25,141 bases of DNA from Bacteroidales bacterium (GCA_004553485.1 SFLG01000020.1:1-25141); one strand, 5' to 3'; positions 8,641 through 16,605 are shown, counted from the first letter of the stretch. Notes: generated by a model from the letters alone, not told the origin. Numbers and translations: made by a program.

Positions 8641-9114
8641 GATGTGGGGTGGGGGCAGGGTGTGGAAAAGGTGTGGAAAACGGGGTAAAAAGTTATTTAT
8701 AAATTTTGGGGTGTTTGTTTGGTTTTGTCCGGGAAATTTTGAACACGGCACAGGTAGGGACTTTTCCAAATTATCGGTCACTTATTTTTCAGAAAGTTTT
8801 AAAGAATTTATCAACCGGACAGGGCGGGTTTTCAATAGAATAAAAGGGCATATTACAACAAAAGTTGCTAACTTTGCACGTTGTCAACAGTTGTGGATAA
8901 AGTTTGTAAGCAGCTGTAAATTATATCCACCTCCTGTTGATAGCGTATTGATAACCCGGCCTTAATACGCAATAACTCGTTTTTGCAAACAAACGGCCAA
9001 AAAGTTATCACCACTTTCAACAGCCACTATATTAACTATTAGGCGGTTTTTGAATAATTTTATTTTAAACAAATCTTCAACATAAAAAAAAAAAATAAAT
9101 ATGAATGTTGATAA
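8641..9114. other. Candidate replication origin (DnaA-box cluster, AT-rich)
   Basis: The right half of the gene-free gap, running into the nadA start codon region. TGTGGATAA at 8892-8900 is the exact complement of the consensus DnaA box TTATCCACA. Two TGTGGAAAA copies (8661-8669 and 8672-8680, complement TTTTCCACA) are spaced exactly 11 bp apart, one helical turn. Weaker one- or two-mismatch sites are TTTTCCAAA (8762), TTATCAACC (8808), TGTTGATAG (8935), TATTGATAA (8946), TTATCACCA (9005) and TGTTGATAA (9106). The interval is strongly AT-rich compared with the flanking genes, with long A/T runs before nadA that could serve as an unwinding element. Against it: there is no dnaA nearby, and genes on both sides point the same way. 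This is a candidate only. Confidence 0.4.
8869..8876 (+). promoter_or_regulatory. Bacteroidota -7 box upstream of nadA
   Basis: TAACTTTG is an exact TAnnTTTG -7 match, followed by CACG. It would start a transcript near 8883 with a leader of about 220 nt before the nadA ATG at 9101. The perfect DnaA box lies 16 bp downstream, so initiator binding there would overlap the predicted start site. No convincing -33 element is visible. Confidence 0.4.
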
Positions 9115-10066
9115 AGGGTTTGTCGAGGCCGAAATTCCGGCCGGGACCGACCTCAAAAAGGAGATAGAGCGTCTGAAAAAAGAGCAGGACGCCGTGGTGC
9201 TGGCCCACTACTACCAGAAGGGCGAGATACAGGATGTGGCCGACTACATCGGCGACTCGCTCGCCCTGGCCCGTATCGCCGCCACGCTGCCCAACAAGGT
9301 GATTGTTCTGTGCGGCGTCCACTTCATGGGCGAGACGGCAAAGATACTGTGCCCCGACAAGGTGGTGATTGTCCCCGACGTCAACGCCGGCTGCTCGCTG
9401 GCCGACAGCTGCCCCGCCGACGAGTTTGCCCGTTTTGTCGCCGACCATCCCGGCCACACTGTCATCAGCTATGTCAACACCTCGGCCGCCGTGAAGGCCC
9501 TCACCGATATCGTCGTCACCTCGGGCAACGCGCGCAAGATAGTGGAGTCGCTGCCCAAGGACGAAAAGATAATCTTTGGTCCCGACCGCAACCTCGGCAA
9601 CTACATCAACGCCGAGACGGGCCGTCAGATGGTGCTGTGGAACGGCGCCTGCCACGTGCACGAGCTTTTCTCGCCTGTCAAGATTGCCGAGCTGAAGAAA
9701 GAGCATCCGCAGGCCAAGGTGCTCGTCCACCCCGAGTGCCCCGCTCCCGTCCGCATCCTCGCCGACAAGATAGGGTCGACGGCCGTGCTGCTCAAATATG
9801 CCACCGAGAGCGACGCACAGGAGTTTATCGTGGCCACCGAGAGCGGCATCCTGCACCAGATGCAGAAAGACTGCCCGCAGAAGACCTTCATCCCCGCTCC
9901 GCCCGACGACAGCACCTGCGCCTGCAACGACTGCGCCTTTATGAAGCTCAACACCATGGAGAAGCTGTACAACTCGCTGCGCTTCCTGGCTCCGCAGATA
10001 GAGGTGGACGCCGACATCGCCGAGCGTGCACGCCGTCCCATCGAGCGCATGCTGCAGCTGAGCTGA
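9101..10066 (+). CDS. nadA: Quinolinate synthase A (NadA)
   Basis: A 321-residue cytosolic [4Fe-4S] enzyme that condenses iminoaspartate with dihydroxyacetone phosphate to form quinolinate in de novo NAD synthesis. Diagnostic blocks are present in order: VVLAHYYQKGEIQDVADYIGDS, CGVHFMGETAKIL, PDVNAGCSLADSCP, YVNTSAAVKA, FGPDRNLGNYI, GACHVHE, HPECPAP, and the C-terminal CACNDCAFMKLNT. By spacing, the cluster ligands are most likely C98, C184 and C278 (the last in the C-x-C-x2-C group at 273-278). The partner genes nadB and nadC are not in the window. The ATG at 9101 follows a 12-A stretch and no Shine-Dalgarno, which is usual in this phylum. leuS follows after 44 bp. Confidence 0.96.
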   Translation: MNVDKGFVEAEIPAGTDLKKEIERLKKEQDAVVLAHYYQKGEIQDVADYIGDSLALARIAATLPNKVIVLCGVHFMGETAKILCPDKVVIVPDVNAGCSLADSCPADEFARFVADHPGHTVISYVNTSAAVKALTDIVVTSGNARKIVESLPKDEKIIFGPDRNLGNYINAETGRQMVLWNGACHVHELFSPVKIAELKKEHPQAKVLVHPECPAPVRILADKIGSTAVLLKYATESDAQEFIVATESGILHQMQKDCPQKTFIPAPPDDSTCACNDCAFMKLNTMEKLYNSLRFLAPQIEVDADIAERARRPIERMLQLS

Positions 10067-10110
10067 CGGCGGCGCCATGACAACGAAAATAAATACATCA
10101 CATATATTAT

Positions 10111-12891
10111 ATGGAATACAATCATAAAGCAATAGAAGAGAAGTGGCAGAAAGAGTGGGCCGACAAAGGCGTGTATCACGTCGAGGCCGATCCCTCGCGT
10201 CCCAAATACTATGTTCTTGACATGTTCCCCTATCCTTCGGGAGCCGGTCTGCACGTAGGCCATCCGTTGGGATATATCGCCAGCGACATCTTCACCCGCT
10301 ATAAGCGTCTGCAGGGTTTTAACGTCCTCCATCCCATGGGATACGACGCCTATGGTCTGCCGGCAGAGCAATATGCCATCCAGACCGGCCAGCACCCCGA
10401 AAAGACCACGAGCGTAAACATCGCGCGCTATCGCAGCCAGCTCGACAAGATAGGCATGAGCTACGACTGGGACCGCCAGATACGCACCTGCGACCCCGAA
10501 TACTACAAATGGACGCAGTGGGCCTTCAAGCGCATGTTCCTGTCGTACTACGACACCGAAAAAGACAAGGCCATGCCCATCGCCGACCTCGAGAAGCACT
10601 TCGAGGAGAAGGGCACCGAGGGCATCCACGCCGACGGCACAAAGAAGCTCAACTTCACCGCCGACGAGTGGAAGGCCATGTCGCGCAAGCAGAAGAGCGA
10701 CGTGCTGATGAACTACCGCATCGCCTACCTGGGCAATACTCTGGTCAACTGGTGCCCCAAGCTCGGCACCGTCCTTGCCAACGACGAGGTGAGCGAGGGC
10801 GTGAGCGTGCGCGGCGGCTACCCCGTCGAGCAGAAGGTGATGTACCAGTGGTGCCTGCGCGTGTCGGCATACGCCGAGCGTCTGCTCAAAGGTCTTGAGA
10901 AGATTGACTGGACCGACAGCCTCAAGGAGACCCAGCGCAACTGGATAGGCCGCAGCGAAGGTGCCGAGATGCTGTTCCACGTCGACGGCACCGATGTCGA
11001 CCTCCAGATTTTCACCACCCGTGCCGACACCGTCTTTGGCGTGACCTTCATGGTACTTGCCCCGGAGAGCAAATACGTGGACATGATTACCACGCCCGAG
11101 CAAAAGGAGGCCGTGGCCGAATATATCAAGGCCACCAAGAGCAAGACCGAGCGCGAGCGCATGATGGACAAAAAGGTCACCGGCGTCTTCACCGGCGCCT
11201 ACGCCGTCAATCCCCTCACCGGCAACAACATCCCCGTCTGGGTGAGCGACTATGTGCTTGCCGGCTACGGCACGGGCGCCATCATGGCCGTTCCGGCCCA
11301 CGACAGCCGCGACTATGCCTTTGCCCGCAAGTTCGACCTCCCCGTCATTCCCCTCATCGAGGGTGCCGACGTCAGCGAGTCGAGTTTTGACGCCAAGGAG
11401 GGCATAATGATGAACTCGTGCGGTCCCGACCTCGACCTCAACGGGCTTACCGTCAAGGAGGCCATCGCCAAGACCAAGAAATTCATAAAGGAAAAAGGCA
11501 TCGGCGACGTCAAGGTAAACTACCGCCTGCGCGACGCCATCTTCAGCCGCCAGCGCTACTGGGGCGAGCCCTTCCCCGTCTTCTACGACAAGGACGGTGT
11601 GCCCGATGTCCTGGGCGACGACAAGCTGCCCCTGCTTTTGCCCGAAATCGACAAGTACCTACCCACCGAGACCGGCGAGCCTCCCCTGGGCCGCGCCAAA
11701 AACTGGCAGACCGAAGACGGCTGCCGCCTCGAGCTGAACACCATGCCCGGCTTTGCCGGCTCGAGCGCATACTTCCTGCGCTATATGGACCCGCGCAACA
11801 ACGAGGCCCTGGTGTCGAAGGAGGCCAACGCCTACTGGCGCAATGTCGACCTCTACCTGGGCGGCTCGGAGCACGCCACCGGACACCTCATCTACAGCCG
11901 TTTCTGGAACAAATTCCTCTACGACCTGGGCCTCATTGTCGAGGACGAGCCCTTCAAGAAACTCATCAACCAGGGCATGATACAGGGCCGCTCCAACTTT
12001 GTTTACCGCATCAAGGACACCAACACCTTTGTTTCGGCCGACCTCAAGGACGGATACGACACCACCCAGATACACGTCGACGTCAATATCGTGCACAACG
12101 ACATCCTCGACACCGAGGCCTTCAAAAAGTGGCGTCCCGAATATGCCGACGCGCAGTTCATCCTCAACGATGCCGGCGAGTACAAATGCGGCTGGGCCGT
12201 CGAGAAGATGTCCAAGACATATTATAATGTGGTAAACCCCGACGACATCGTCGAGCGCTACGGCGCCGACACGCTGCGTCTGTACGAGATGTTCCTGGGC
12301 CCGCTCGACCAGTCCAAGCCCTGGGACACCAACGGCATAGACGGCGTGCACCGCTTCATCAAAAAGCTGTGGAGCCTCTTCTATAAGGGCGACCAGTGTC
12401 TTGTCGACGACTCGGAGCCCACGGCCGACAACATGCGCAGCCTGCACAAGCTTATAAAGAAGGTCACCGGCGACATCGAGGGCTTCTCGTTCAACACCTC
12501 GGTGGCAGCCTTTATGATTTGCGTCAACGAGCTGTCGCAGCAGAAGTGCCACAGCCGTCTTGTGCTCGAGCAGCTGCTGATAATCCTCGTACCCTTCGCT
12601 CCACACGTCACCGAAGAGCTGTGGCATACCGCCCTGGGCCACGACACCACCATCCTCGACAGCGCATGGCCCGCCTACGACGAGAAGTACATCAAGGAGG
12701 ACACCGTCAACTACGCCGTCTCATTTAACGGCAAGACGCGCTTCACCATCAGCGTCGCCGCCGGCACCGACCGCGCCGACGTCGAGCGCCTCGCCCTCGG
12801 CGACCCACAGGCCGCCAAGTGGATCGAAGGCAAAACCATCGCCAAGGTCATCGTCGTCCCCAACAAGATAGTCAACGTAGTTGTAAAGTAA
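10111..12891 (+). CDS. leuS: Leucyl-tRNA synthetase
   Basis: A 926-residue class Ia aminoacyl-tRNA synthetase that charges tRNA-Leu. The Rossmann core carries the HIGH-type motif HVGH (H48-H51, within GLHVGHPLGY) and the KMSKT loop (K699-K702). The CP1 editing domain lies between, recognisable by TRADTVFGVTFMVLAPES and GYGTGAIMAVPAHDSRD. The catalytic part resumes at RYWGEPFPV, and the anticodon-binding helices and C-terminal domain end VPNKIVNVVVK. Length fits Bacteroidota LeuS. The start ATG at 10111 gives MEYNHKAIEEKWQKEW, a standard LeuS beginning. It lies 44 bp after nadA and may be co-transcribed. It is terminated by the strong hairpin at 12943. Confidence 0.98.
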   Translation: MEYNHKAIEEKWQKEWADKGVYHVEADPSRPKYYVLDMFPYPSGAGLHVGHPLGYIASDIFTRYKRLQGFNVLHPMGYDAYGLPAEQYAIQTGQHPEKTTSVNIARYRSQLDKIGMSYDWDRQIRTCDPEYYKWTQWAFKRMFLSYYDTEKDKAMPIADLEKHFEEKGTEGIHADGTKKLNFTADEWKAMSRKQKSDVLMNYRIAYLGNTLVNWCPKLGTVLANDEVSEGVSVRGGYPVEQKVMYQWCLRVSAYAERLLKGLEKIDWTDSLKETQRNWIGRSEGAEMLFHVDGTDVDLQIFTTRADTVFGVTFMVLAPESKYVDMITTPEQKEAVAEYIKATKSKTERERMMDKKVTGVFTGAYAVNPLTGNNIPVWVSDYVLAGYGTGAIMAVPAHDSRDYAFARKFDLPVIPLIEGADVSESSFDAKEGIMMNSCGPDLDLNGLTVKEAIAKTKKFIKEKGIGDVKVNYRLRDAIFSRQRYWGEPFPVFYDKDGVPDVLGDDKLPLLLPEIDKYLPTETGEPPLGRAKNWQTEDGCRLELNTMPGFAGSSAYFLRYMDPRNNEALVSKEANAYWRNVDLYLGGSEHATGHLIYSRFWNKFLYDLGLIVEDEPFKKLINQGMIQGRSNFVYRIKDTNTFVSADLKDGYDTTQIHVDVNIVHNDILDTEAFKKWRPEYADAQFILNDAGEYKCGWAVEKMSKTYYNVVNPDDIVERYGADTLRLYEMFLGPLDQSKPWDTNGIDGVHRFIKKLWSLFYKGDQCLVDDSEPTADNMRSLHKLIKKVTGDIEGFSFNTSVAAFMICVNELSQQKCHSRLVLEQLLIILVPFAPHVTEELWHTALGHDTTILDSAWPAYDEKYIKEDTVNYAVSFNGKTRFTISVAAGTDRADVERLALGDPQAAKWIEGKTIAKVIVVPNKIVNVVVK

Positions 12892-12942
12892 GCAATGGCG
12901 GGGGCATACGCAAGCGCCACAACCGCCACGGCAAGCAACTGT

Positions 12943-12980
12943 AAAAAAGCAGCCACGGGTTAGCCCGTGGCTGCTTTTTT
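12943..12980. terminator. Strong bidirectional intrinsic terminator (leuS / sulfatase)
   Basis: A perfect 17-bp inverted repeat: the left arm 12943-12959 begins AAAAAAGCAGCC, the right arm 12964-12980 ends GGCTGCTTTTTT, and the loop is TTAG. The A-run and T-run make it work in both directions, fitting the convergent leuS (+) and sulfatase (-) genes. Its outer stem (AAAAAAGCAGC/GCTGCTTTTTT) is the same as in the terminator at 19306. Confidence 0.93.
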
Positions 12981-13011
12981 AAAACCGCAAGCGGTTTTTA
13001 GCAGTGACAAA
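12981..13011. repeat. Palindrome plus GCAGTGACAAA element, copy 1
   Basis: The palindrome AAAACCGC-AA-GCGGTTTT (12981-12998) is followed by TA and then GCAGTGACAAA (13001-13011). The same arrangement, GCGGTTTTT-N-GCAGTGACAAA, occurs at 19279-19299. It directly abuts the terminator T-run. This looks like a dispersed intergenic repeat of the REP/BIME type; function unknown. Confidence 0.65.
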
Positions 13012-13043
13012 GGTGTTAGAGTTGGCTAGCCCTCAGGACCGCG

Positions 13044-13108
13044 CATGGGCCGGTGTAGGCCGGTATGGCCCGGGGTGGGCCCAGTGATGGCCTGGTGATG
13101 GCCCGGGG
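13044..13108. repeat. GC-rich imperfect tandem repeat downstream of sulfatase
   Basis: About six degenerate units built on ATGGCCCGGGG / ATGGCCTGGTG / AGGCCGGT fill the space up to the sulfatase stop codon. They are the most GC-rich bases in the surroundings and differ from the coding pattern. Unit length varies between about 8 and 12 bp, so this is a degenerate array, possibly from slippage. Confidence 0.45.
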
Positions 13109-14680
13109 TTACTTGCGCTCGGCGGTGGCTTTGATGGGGGCGGACATGGGGGAGGAGTAGCTGCGCGAGTAGTATTTGAGCAGCTCTTTCTCGAGGCGCT
13201 TCACCACGGAGGCGTAGGCGGGGTCGCCGGCTACGTTCTTTGTCTCGCCGGGGTCTTTCTCGTAGTCGAAGAGCTCGACGGCGATGACCTTGGAAGGGTC
13301 AAATTTGTCGTAGGTCTTGAAGCCCTTTGTCCACTGCACAAGGCGGTAGCGCTTGTCGCGGACGGCATAGCCCATGATGTCGTTCTCAAGATACTCGGCC
13401 TTGCCCTCGAGGTCGGTGTCGGTGTTGATGGTGTAGTCCTCGGTGGTGGTGCGGCTGTACTGGCTGAAGGTGTAGTCCTTGACCTTCTTGTTGGAATTCT
13501 TCAGCACGGGCACGAGGCTGGTGCCGTCGAGTTTCTGGGGGTGAGGTGTGTCGGTGAGCTCGGCGACGGTGGGGAAGATGTCGAGGAATTCGACCATAGC
13601 GTCTGATTTCACGCCCTTCTTCATTCCGGGTGCCGAGATGATGAGTGGCACGTGTGTTGCCTGCTCAAAGTTTGTCATCTTGTTCCACAGGCCGTGGTCG
13701 CCGAGGTGATAGCCGTGGTCGCCGAAGAAGACGATAACAGTGTTGTCGGCCAAACCGCTGGCGTCGAGGGCGTCGAGCACCTTGCCCACCTGGGCGTCGG
13801 TGTACGATATGCAGGCGTAGTAGGCGTGCAGCAGACGGCGCTGCGTGTCCTCGTCGAGGTGCTTGGTGTCGACATAGCTCTCGAAGGGAGGAATGTCCGA
13901 GTAGCCCTTTACCTCAAGCGAGTTGTGGTAGGCATATTCGCAGCCGTCGGCGGCCATGTCCTGAAATTCGGCTACGGGCATCTTGTCGCGGTCGTACATG
14001 TCCCAGTATTTCTTTGGAGCGCAGAAGGGCAGGTGCGGTTTTTTGAAACCCACGGCAATGAAGAAGGGCTTGTCGCTGTCCTTGAGCTTTTCGAGCGTTT
14101 TGACGGCCTCCTGCGCTATCACGCCGTCCTGGTAAGCAATGTCGGGGACATCGGCGCACTCGGTGGCCACGCGGCCGTTGGCGAGGGCGTATGTCGCGCC
14201 GGGGGTCTTGACGTAGGGCATGCTCCACGACTGCGGGTCGTTCTTGACGTCCTTACCTCTCAGGGGATGGTAGACCTTGCCCACACCGACTGTCTCGTAG
14301 CCGTTGTCCTTGAGGGCCTGGGGCATGGTAACGATGTCGGGGTTGTTGTGGCGGAACGAGCCCATCAGCCACCATACACCCGTGTGGTCGGGGTTGAGGC
14401 CGGTGAGGAGGCTCGAGCGAGTGGGGCCGCTGAGGGCAATCTGGCAGTACGCGTTGTTGAACACCGTGCCGCGGTCGGCAAGGCGGCTGATGTTGGGAGT
14501 CTGCGCCAGCGTGTCGCCGTAGGCCGACAGCCAAGGCTTCATATCGTCCACGGCGATGAAGAGAATGTTGGGACGGTTGTCGTTGCGGGGTTTTTCGGCG
14601 GCGTACGACGAAAAGGACGATGCCAGTGCGAGAGCATTGACTCCCCAGAACAGATTATGGAGATTTTTGTCAGTTTTCAT
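13109..14680 (-). CDS. Ser-type secreted sulfatase (iduronate-2-sulfatase-like)
   Basis: A 523-residue exported sulfatase. A signal peptide (cleavage near residue 27-28, SSYAAEK) precedes the alkaline-phosphatase-like fold. NILFIAVDDMKPW gives the metal acids D45-D46. The catalytic signature LSGPTRSSLLTG carries Ser84 of an S-x-P-x-R core, the residue oxidised to formylglycine in anaerobes. FFGDHGYHLGDHG supplies further metal and substrate ligands around D321-H322. Blocks such as GVGKVYHP and the MPQALKDNGYETVG region resemble iduronate-2-sulfatase, pointing to sulfated uronic-acid glycans (heparin or dermatan type) or another host glycan. The exact substrate is inference. It is divergent from the maturase operon, with which it shares a symmetrical promoter, and converges on leuS. 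Confidence 0.93.
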   Translation of the reverse strand: MKTDKNLHNLFWGVNALALASSFSSYAAEKPRNDNRPNILFIAVDDMKPWLSAYGDTLAQTPNISRLADRGTVFNNAYCQIALSGPTRSSLLTGLNPDHTGVWWLMGSFRHNNPDIVTMPQALKDNGYETVGVGKVYHPLRGKDVKNDPQSWSMPYVKTPGATYALANGRVATECADVPDIAYQDGVIAQEAVKTLEKLKDSDKPFFIAVGFKKPHLPFCAPKKYWDMYDRDKMPVAEFQDMAADGCEYAYHNSLEVKGYSDIPPFESYVDTKHLDEDTQRRLLHAYYACISYTDAQVGKVLDALDASGLADNTVIVFFGDHGYHLGDHGLWNKMTNFEQATHVPLIISAPGMKKGVKSDAMVEFLDIFPTVAELTDTPHPQKLDGTSLVPVLKNSNKKVKDYTFSQYSRTTTEDYTINTDTDLEGKAEYLENDIMGYAVRDKRYRLVQWTKGFKTYDKFDPSKVIAVELFDYEKDPGETKNVAGDPAYASVVKRLEKELLKYYSRSYSSPMSAPIKATAERK

Positions 14681-14701
14681 AGAGATTTTAAGGATTATTC
14701 C

Positions 14702-14719
14702 TAACTTTGGACAAAGTTA
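14702..14719. promoter_or_regulatory. Mirrored divergent promoter, two overlapping -7 boxes
   Basis: TAACTTTG (14702-14709, + strand) and CAAAGTTA (14712-14719, reading TAACTTTG on the - strand) form an exact 8-bp inverted repeat around GA. Each is a perfect TAnnTTTG box. Predicted starts are about 14716 (+) and 14705 (-), giving leaders of roughly 39 nt to the ATG at 14755 and 25 nt to the sulfatase ATG at 14680. -33 elements are weak. The two polymerases could not occupy both sites at once, so the genes may compete or be co-regulated. Confidence 0.6.
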
Positions 14720-14754
14720 AGAAGTTTTGAAGCGAAAAACGAAAATTGTTACCA

Positions 14755-15405
14755 ATGAAAAAACTGATACTGATTAAAAAACTGATATACGCCGCCGCCA
14801 TCCTCGTGTCCGCCGTTTGCTCGCAGGCTTCGGCACAGACCCTCGACTGCTCGGCCCTCGCAGGCTTCAACCCCTCGACAGTGGTGCGTGTCTACGACAT
14901 CAGCCGCTATGTCAAACTCGACGCCGCCCAGCAGAAAAGTCTGGCAAAGGCCATCGAGAAGGCCGACGCCAAGGAGGTGGAGATGATAAAGGCCGCCGAC
15001 GGCGTGCTCACCACCGCCGACAGCCGCAAGATGGAGAAGACGCGCGACAAGATGCTCGCCGGCATCCTCAGCACCGAACAGCTCGAACAGTACTACCGCG
15101 GCATCTTCGACAGCGAGGCCGATGCCGAGGGTACCGGTGTCGCCAACCGTCTGCAAAAAAAGTACAACCTCACCGACCAGAACTGGAAGTTCATCCGCGT
15201 CGCCTTCTATAAGATTGCCCTTGACTCGCGCGTGATAAACAAGATGCTGGCCGACCGTCCCGCCGAGGCCAAGAAGAAGATAGAGCAGCTGCGCGCCGAG
15301 CAGCTGGCCACAATCGAGGCCAAAGGCGGCATACGCGTCAACCCCGCCGGCACCACTGTCACCGTCGTCAAGCCCTTTGACCCGAACACTCTCCACCGCG
15401 AATGA
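14755..15405 (+). CDS. Secreted protein of unknown function coupled to sulfatase maturase
   Basis: A 216-residue exported protein that I do not recognise. The signal peptide (MKKLILIKKL, hydrophobic core, SQASA cleavage near residue 27) is followed by a mostly helical, charged body and a basic tail. Three L-x-x-Q motifs (LDAAQQ, LSTEQLEQYY, LTDQNW) recall the LTxxQ repeats of Spy/CpxP-type periplasmic chaperones; this resemblance is weak and is inference. The true start is the ATG at 14755; an in-frame TTG at 14746 adds only three residues. The last codons overlap the maturase start as ATGA (15402-15405), indicating translational coupling. Placement between the shared sulfatase promoter and the maturase suggests a role in sulfatase folding or export, or in the same stress response. 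Confidence 0.85.
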   Translation: MKKLILIKKLIYAAAILVSAVCSQASAQTLDCSALAGFNPSTVVRVYDISRYVKLDAAQQKSLAKAIEKADAKEVEMIKAADGVLTTADSRKMEKTRDKMLAGILSTEQLEQYYRGIFDSEADAEGTGVANRLQKKYNLTDQNWKFIRVAFYKIALDSRVINKMLADRPAEAKKKIEQLRAEQLATIEAKGGIRVNPAGTTVTVVKPFDPNTLHRE

Positions 15406-16574
15406 GTCAGCCCGAACCCTTCTCGCAGCCGCTGTATGTGATGACAAAGGCCGCGGGCAGCGCCTGCAACCTAAGGTGCCGGTACTGTTATTACCTGGAA
15501 AAGTCGAAACTCTATCCCGGTACCAATATGATGTCCGAGGATATGCTCGACACATTTATAAAGCAGTATATCGAGGCACAGCCTGTGCCGCAGGTGCTGT
15601 TCACCTGGCACGGCGGCGAGCCGCTGTTGCGCGGCCTCGACTTTTACCGCAAGGCACTGCGGCTGCAGCGCTATTACGGCACGGGGATGCGCGTCGACAA
15701 CTGCATACAGACCAACGGCACCCTCCTCAACGACGAGTGGTGCCGCTTTTTCCGCGACAACAACTGGCTTGTGGGCCTCTCGATAGACGGGCCACGGCAG
15801 CTCCACGACGCCTACCGCCACAAAGGCGACGGCAAAGGGTCGTTTGACGACGTCATGCGCGGCATAGAGCTGCTCAATCGGCACGGGGTGGAGTGGAACG
15901 CCATGGCTGTCGTCAACGACGTCATCGCCGCCCATCCCGACGAATTTTACGATTTTTTCAAACAGATAGACTGCCGCTACATCCAGTTCACGCCCATTGT
16001 CGAGCGCCTGGACGGCGACGGCGCCCTTGCCACCCTCGGCGACGAGGCACCCCTTGCGCCTTTTTCGGTCACGCCCGATGCCTGGGGAGACTTTCTGTGC
16101 CGAATTTTCGACCGATGGATTGTCGGCGACGTCGGCAAGGTATTCATTCAGCTCTTCGACGCCACCCTTGCCAATCACGTCGGCGTGCCGCCATCGGTGT
16201 GCTCGATGGCGCGCACATGCGGACACGCCGTGGTGCTCGAGCATAACGGCGACCTTTATTCGTGCGACCACTTTGTCTTTCCCCAATACCGTCTGGGCAA
16301 TATCCGCAGCAAAACCATCTTCGAGATGCTCAACAGCGACCGCCAGCTGCGTTTTGGCCAGGACAAGCACGACCTTTTGCCGCGCCAATGCCTTGCCTGC
16401 CGCTATCTTGATCTGTGCAACGGCGAGTGCCCCAAAAACCGTTTTTCCCGCACCGCCGACGGCCAGCCCGGCCTGAACTACCTCTGCCGAGGCTACCGCC
16501 GCTTCTTCGAGCACTCCTACCCCGCAATGACCTTTATGAAAGCCGAACTCCTTGGCAATATAATGAAAGCCTGA
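15402..16574 (+). CDS. chuR: Anaerobic sulfatase-maturating enzyme (radical SAM/SPASM)
   Basis: A 390-residue cytosolic radical SAM enzyme that oxidises the active-site Ser or Cys of sulfatases to C-alpha-formylglycine before export. CNLRCRYCYY gives the SAM-cluster C22, C26 and C29; FTWHGGEPLL is the GGE SAM-binding motif; and QTNGTLL and GLSIDGP are family blocks. The C-terminal SPASM cysteines lie in CSMARTCGHAVVLEHNGDLYSCDHFVFP and CLACRYLDLCNGECPKNRF, for two auxiliary clusters. The domain order and length match anSME/ChuR. The gene is translationally coupled to the upstream secreted protein and divergent from a Ser-type sulfatase, its likely substrate. Its last codons form one arm of a 55-nt hairpin. 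Confidence 0.94.
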   Translation: MSQPEPFSQPLYVMTKAAGSACNLRCRYCYYLEKSKLYPGTNMMSEDMLDTFIKQYIEAQPVPQVLFTWHGGEPLLRGLDFYRKALRLQRYYGTGMRVDNCIQTNGTLLNDEWCRFFRDNNWLVGLSIDGPRQLHDAYRHKGDGKGSFDDVMRGIELLNRHGVEWNAMAVVNDVIAAHPDEFYDFFKQIDCRYIQFTPIVERLDGDGALATLGDEAPLAPFSVTPDAWGDFLCRIFDRWIVGDVGKVFIQLFDATLANHVGVPPSVCSMARTCGHAVVLEHNGDLYSCDHFVFPQYRLGNIRSKTIFEMLNSDRQLRFGQDKHDLLPRQCLACRYLDLCNGECPKNRFSRTADGQPGLNYLCRGYRRFFEHSYPAMTFMKAELLGNIMKA

Positions 16575-16605
16575 GCAACGCTCAGACTTTCATTATATTG
16601 CCAAG
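16551..16605. terminator. 55-nt hairpin built on the maturase 3' end
   Basis: A perfect 19-bp inverted repeat: the left arm 16551-16569 (CTTGGCAATATAATGAAAG) and the right arm 16587-16605. Inside is a further 6-bp stem (CTGAGC 16571-16576, GCTCAG 16580-16585) with loop AAC and one C/A mismatch. The left arm is coding sequence for the last residues (LGNIMKA) and the stop codon lies inside the hairpin. No T-tract follows, so termination or 3'-end protection is inferred from position. Confidence 0.7.

Noticed and set aside
8603..8965. 120-codon + strand frame in the gene-free gap
   Set aside because: AT-rich, no codon bias like the neighbours, no domain, and it runs through the DnaA-box cluster and repeats.
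9625..11301. Very long open frame on the - strand opposite nadA/leuS
   Set aside because: It is antisense to two unmistakable genes, has low-complexity V/G/A/H-rich translation, and arises from GC-biased codons of leuS.
13652..14704. 350-codon + strand frame opposite the sulfatase
   Set aside because: The sulfatase motifs on the - strand are decisive; the + frame has no recognisable feature.
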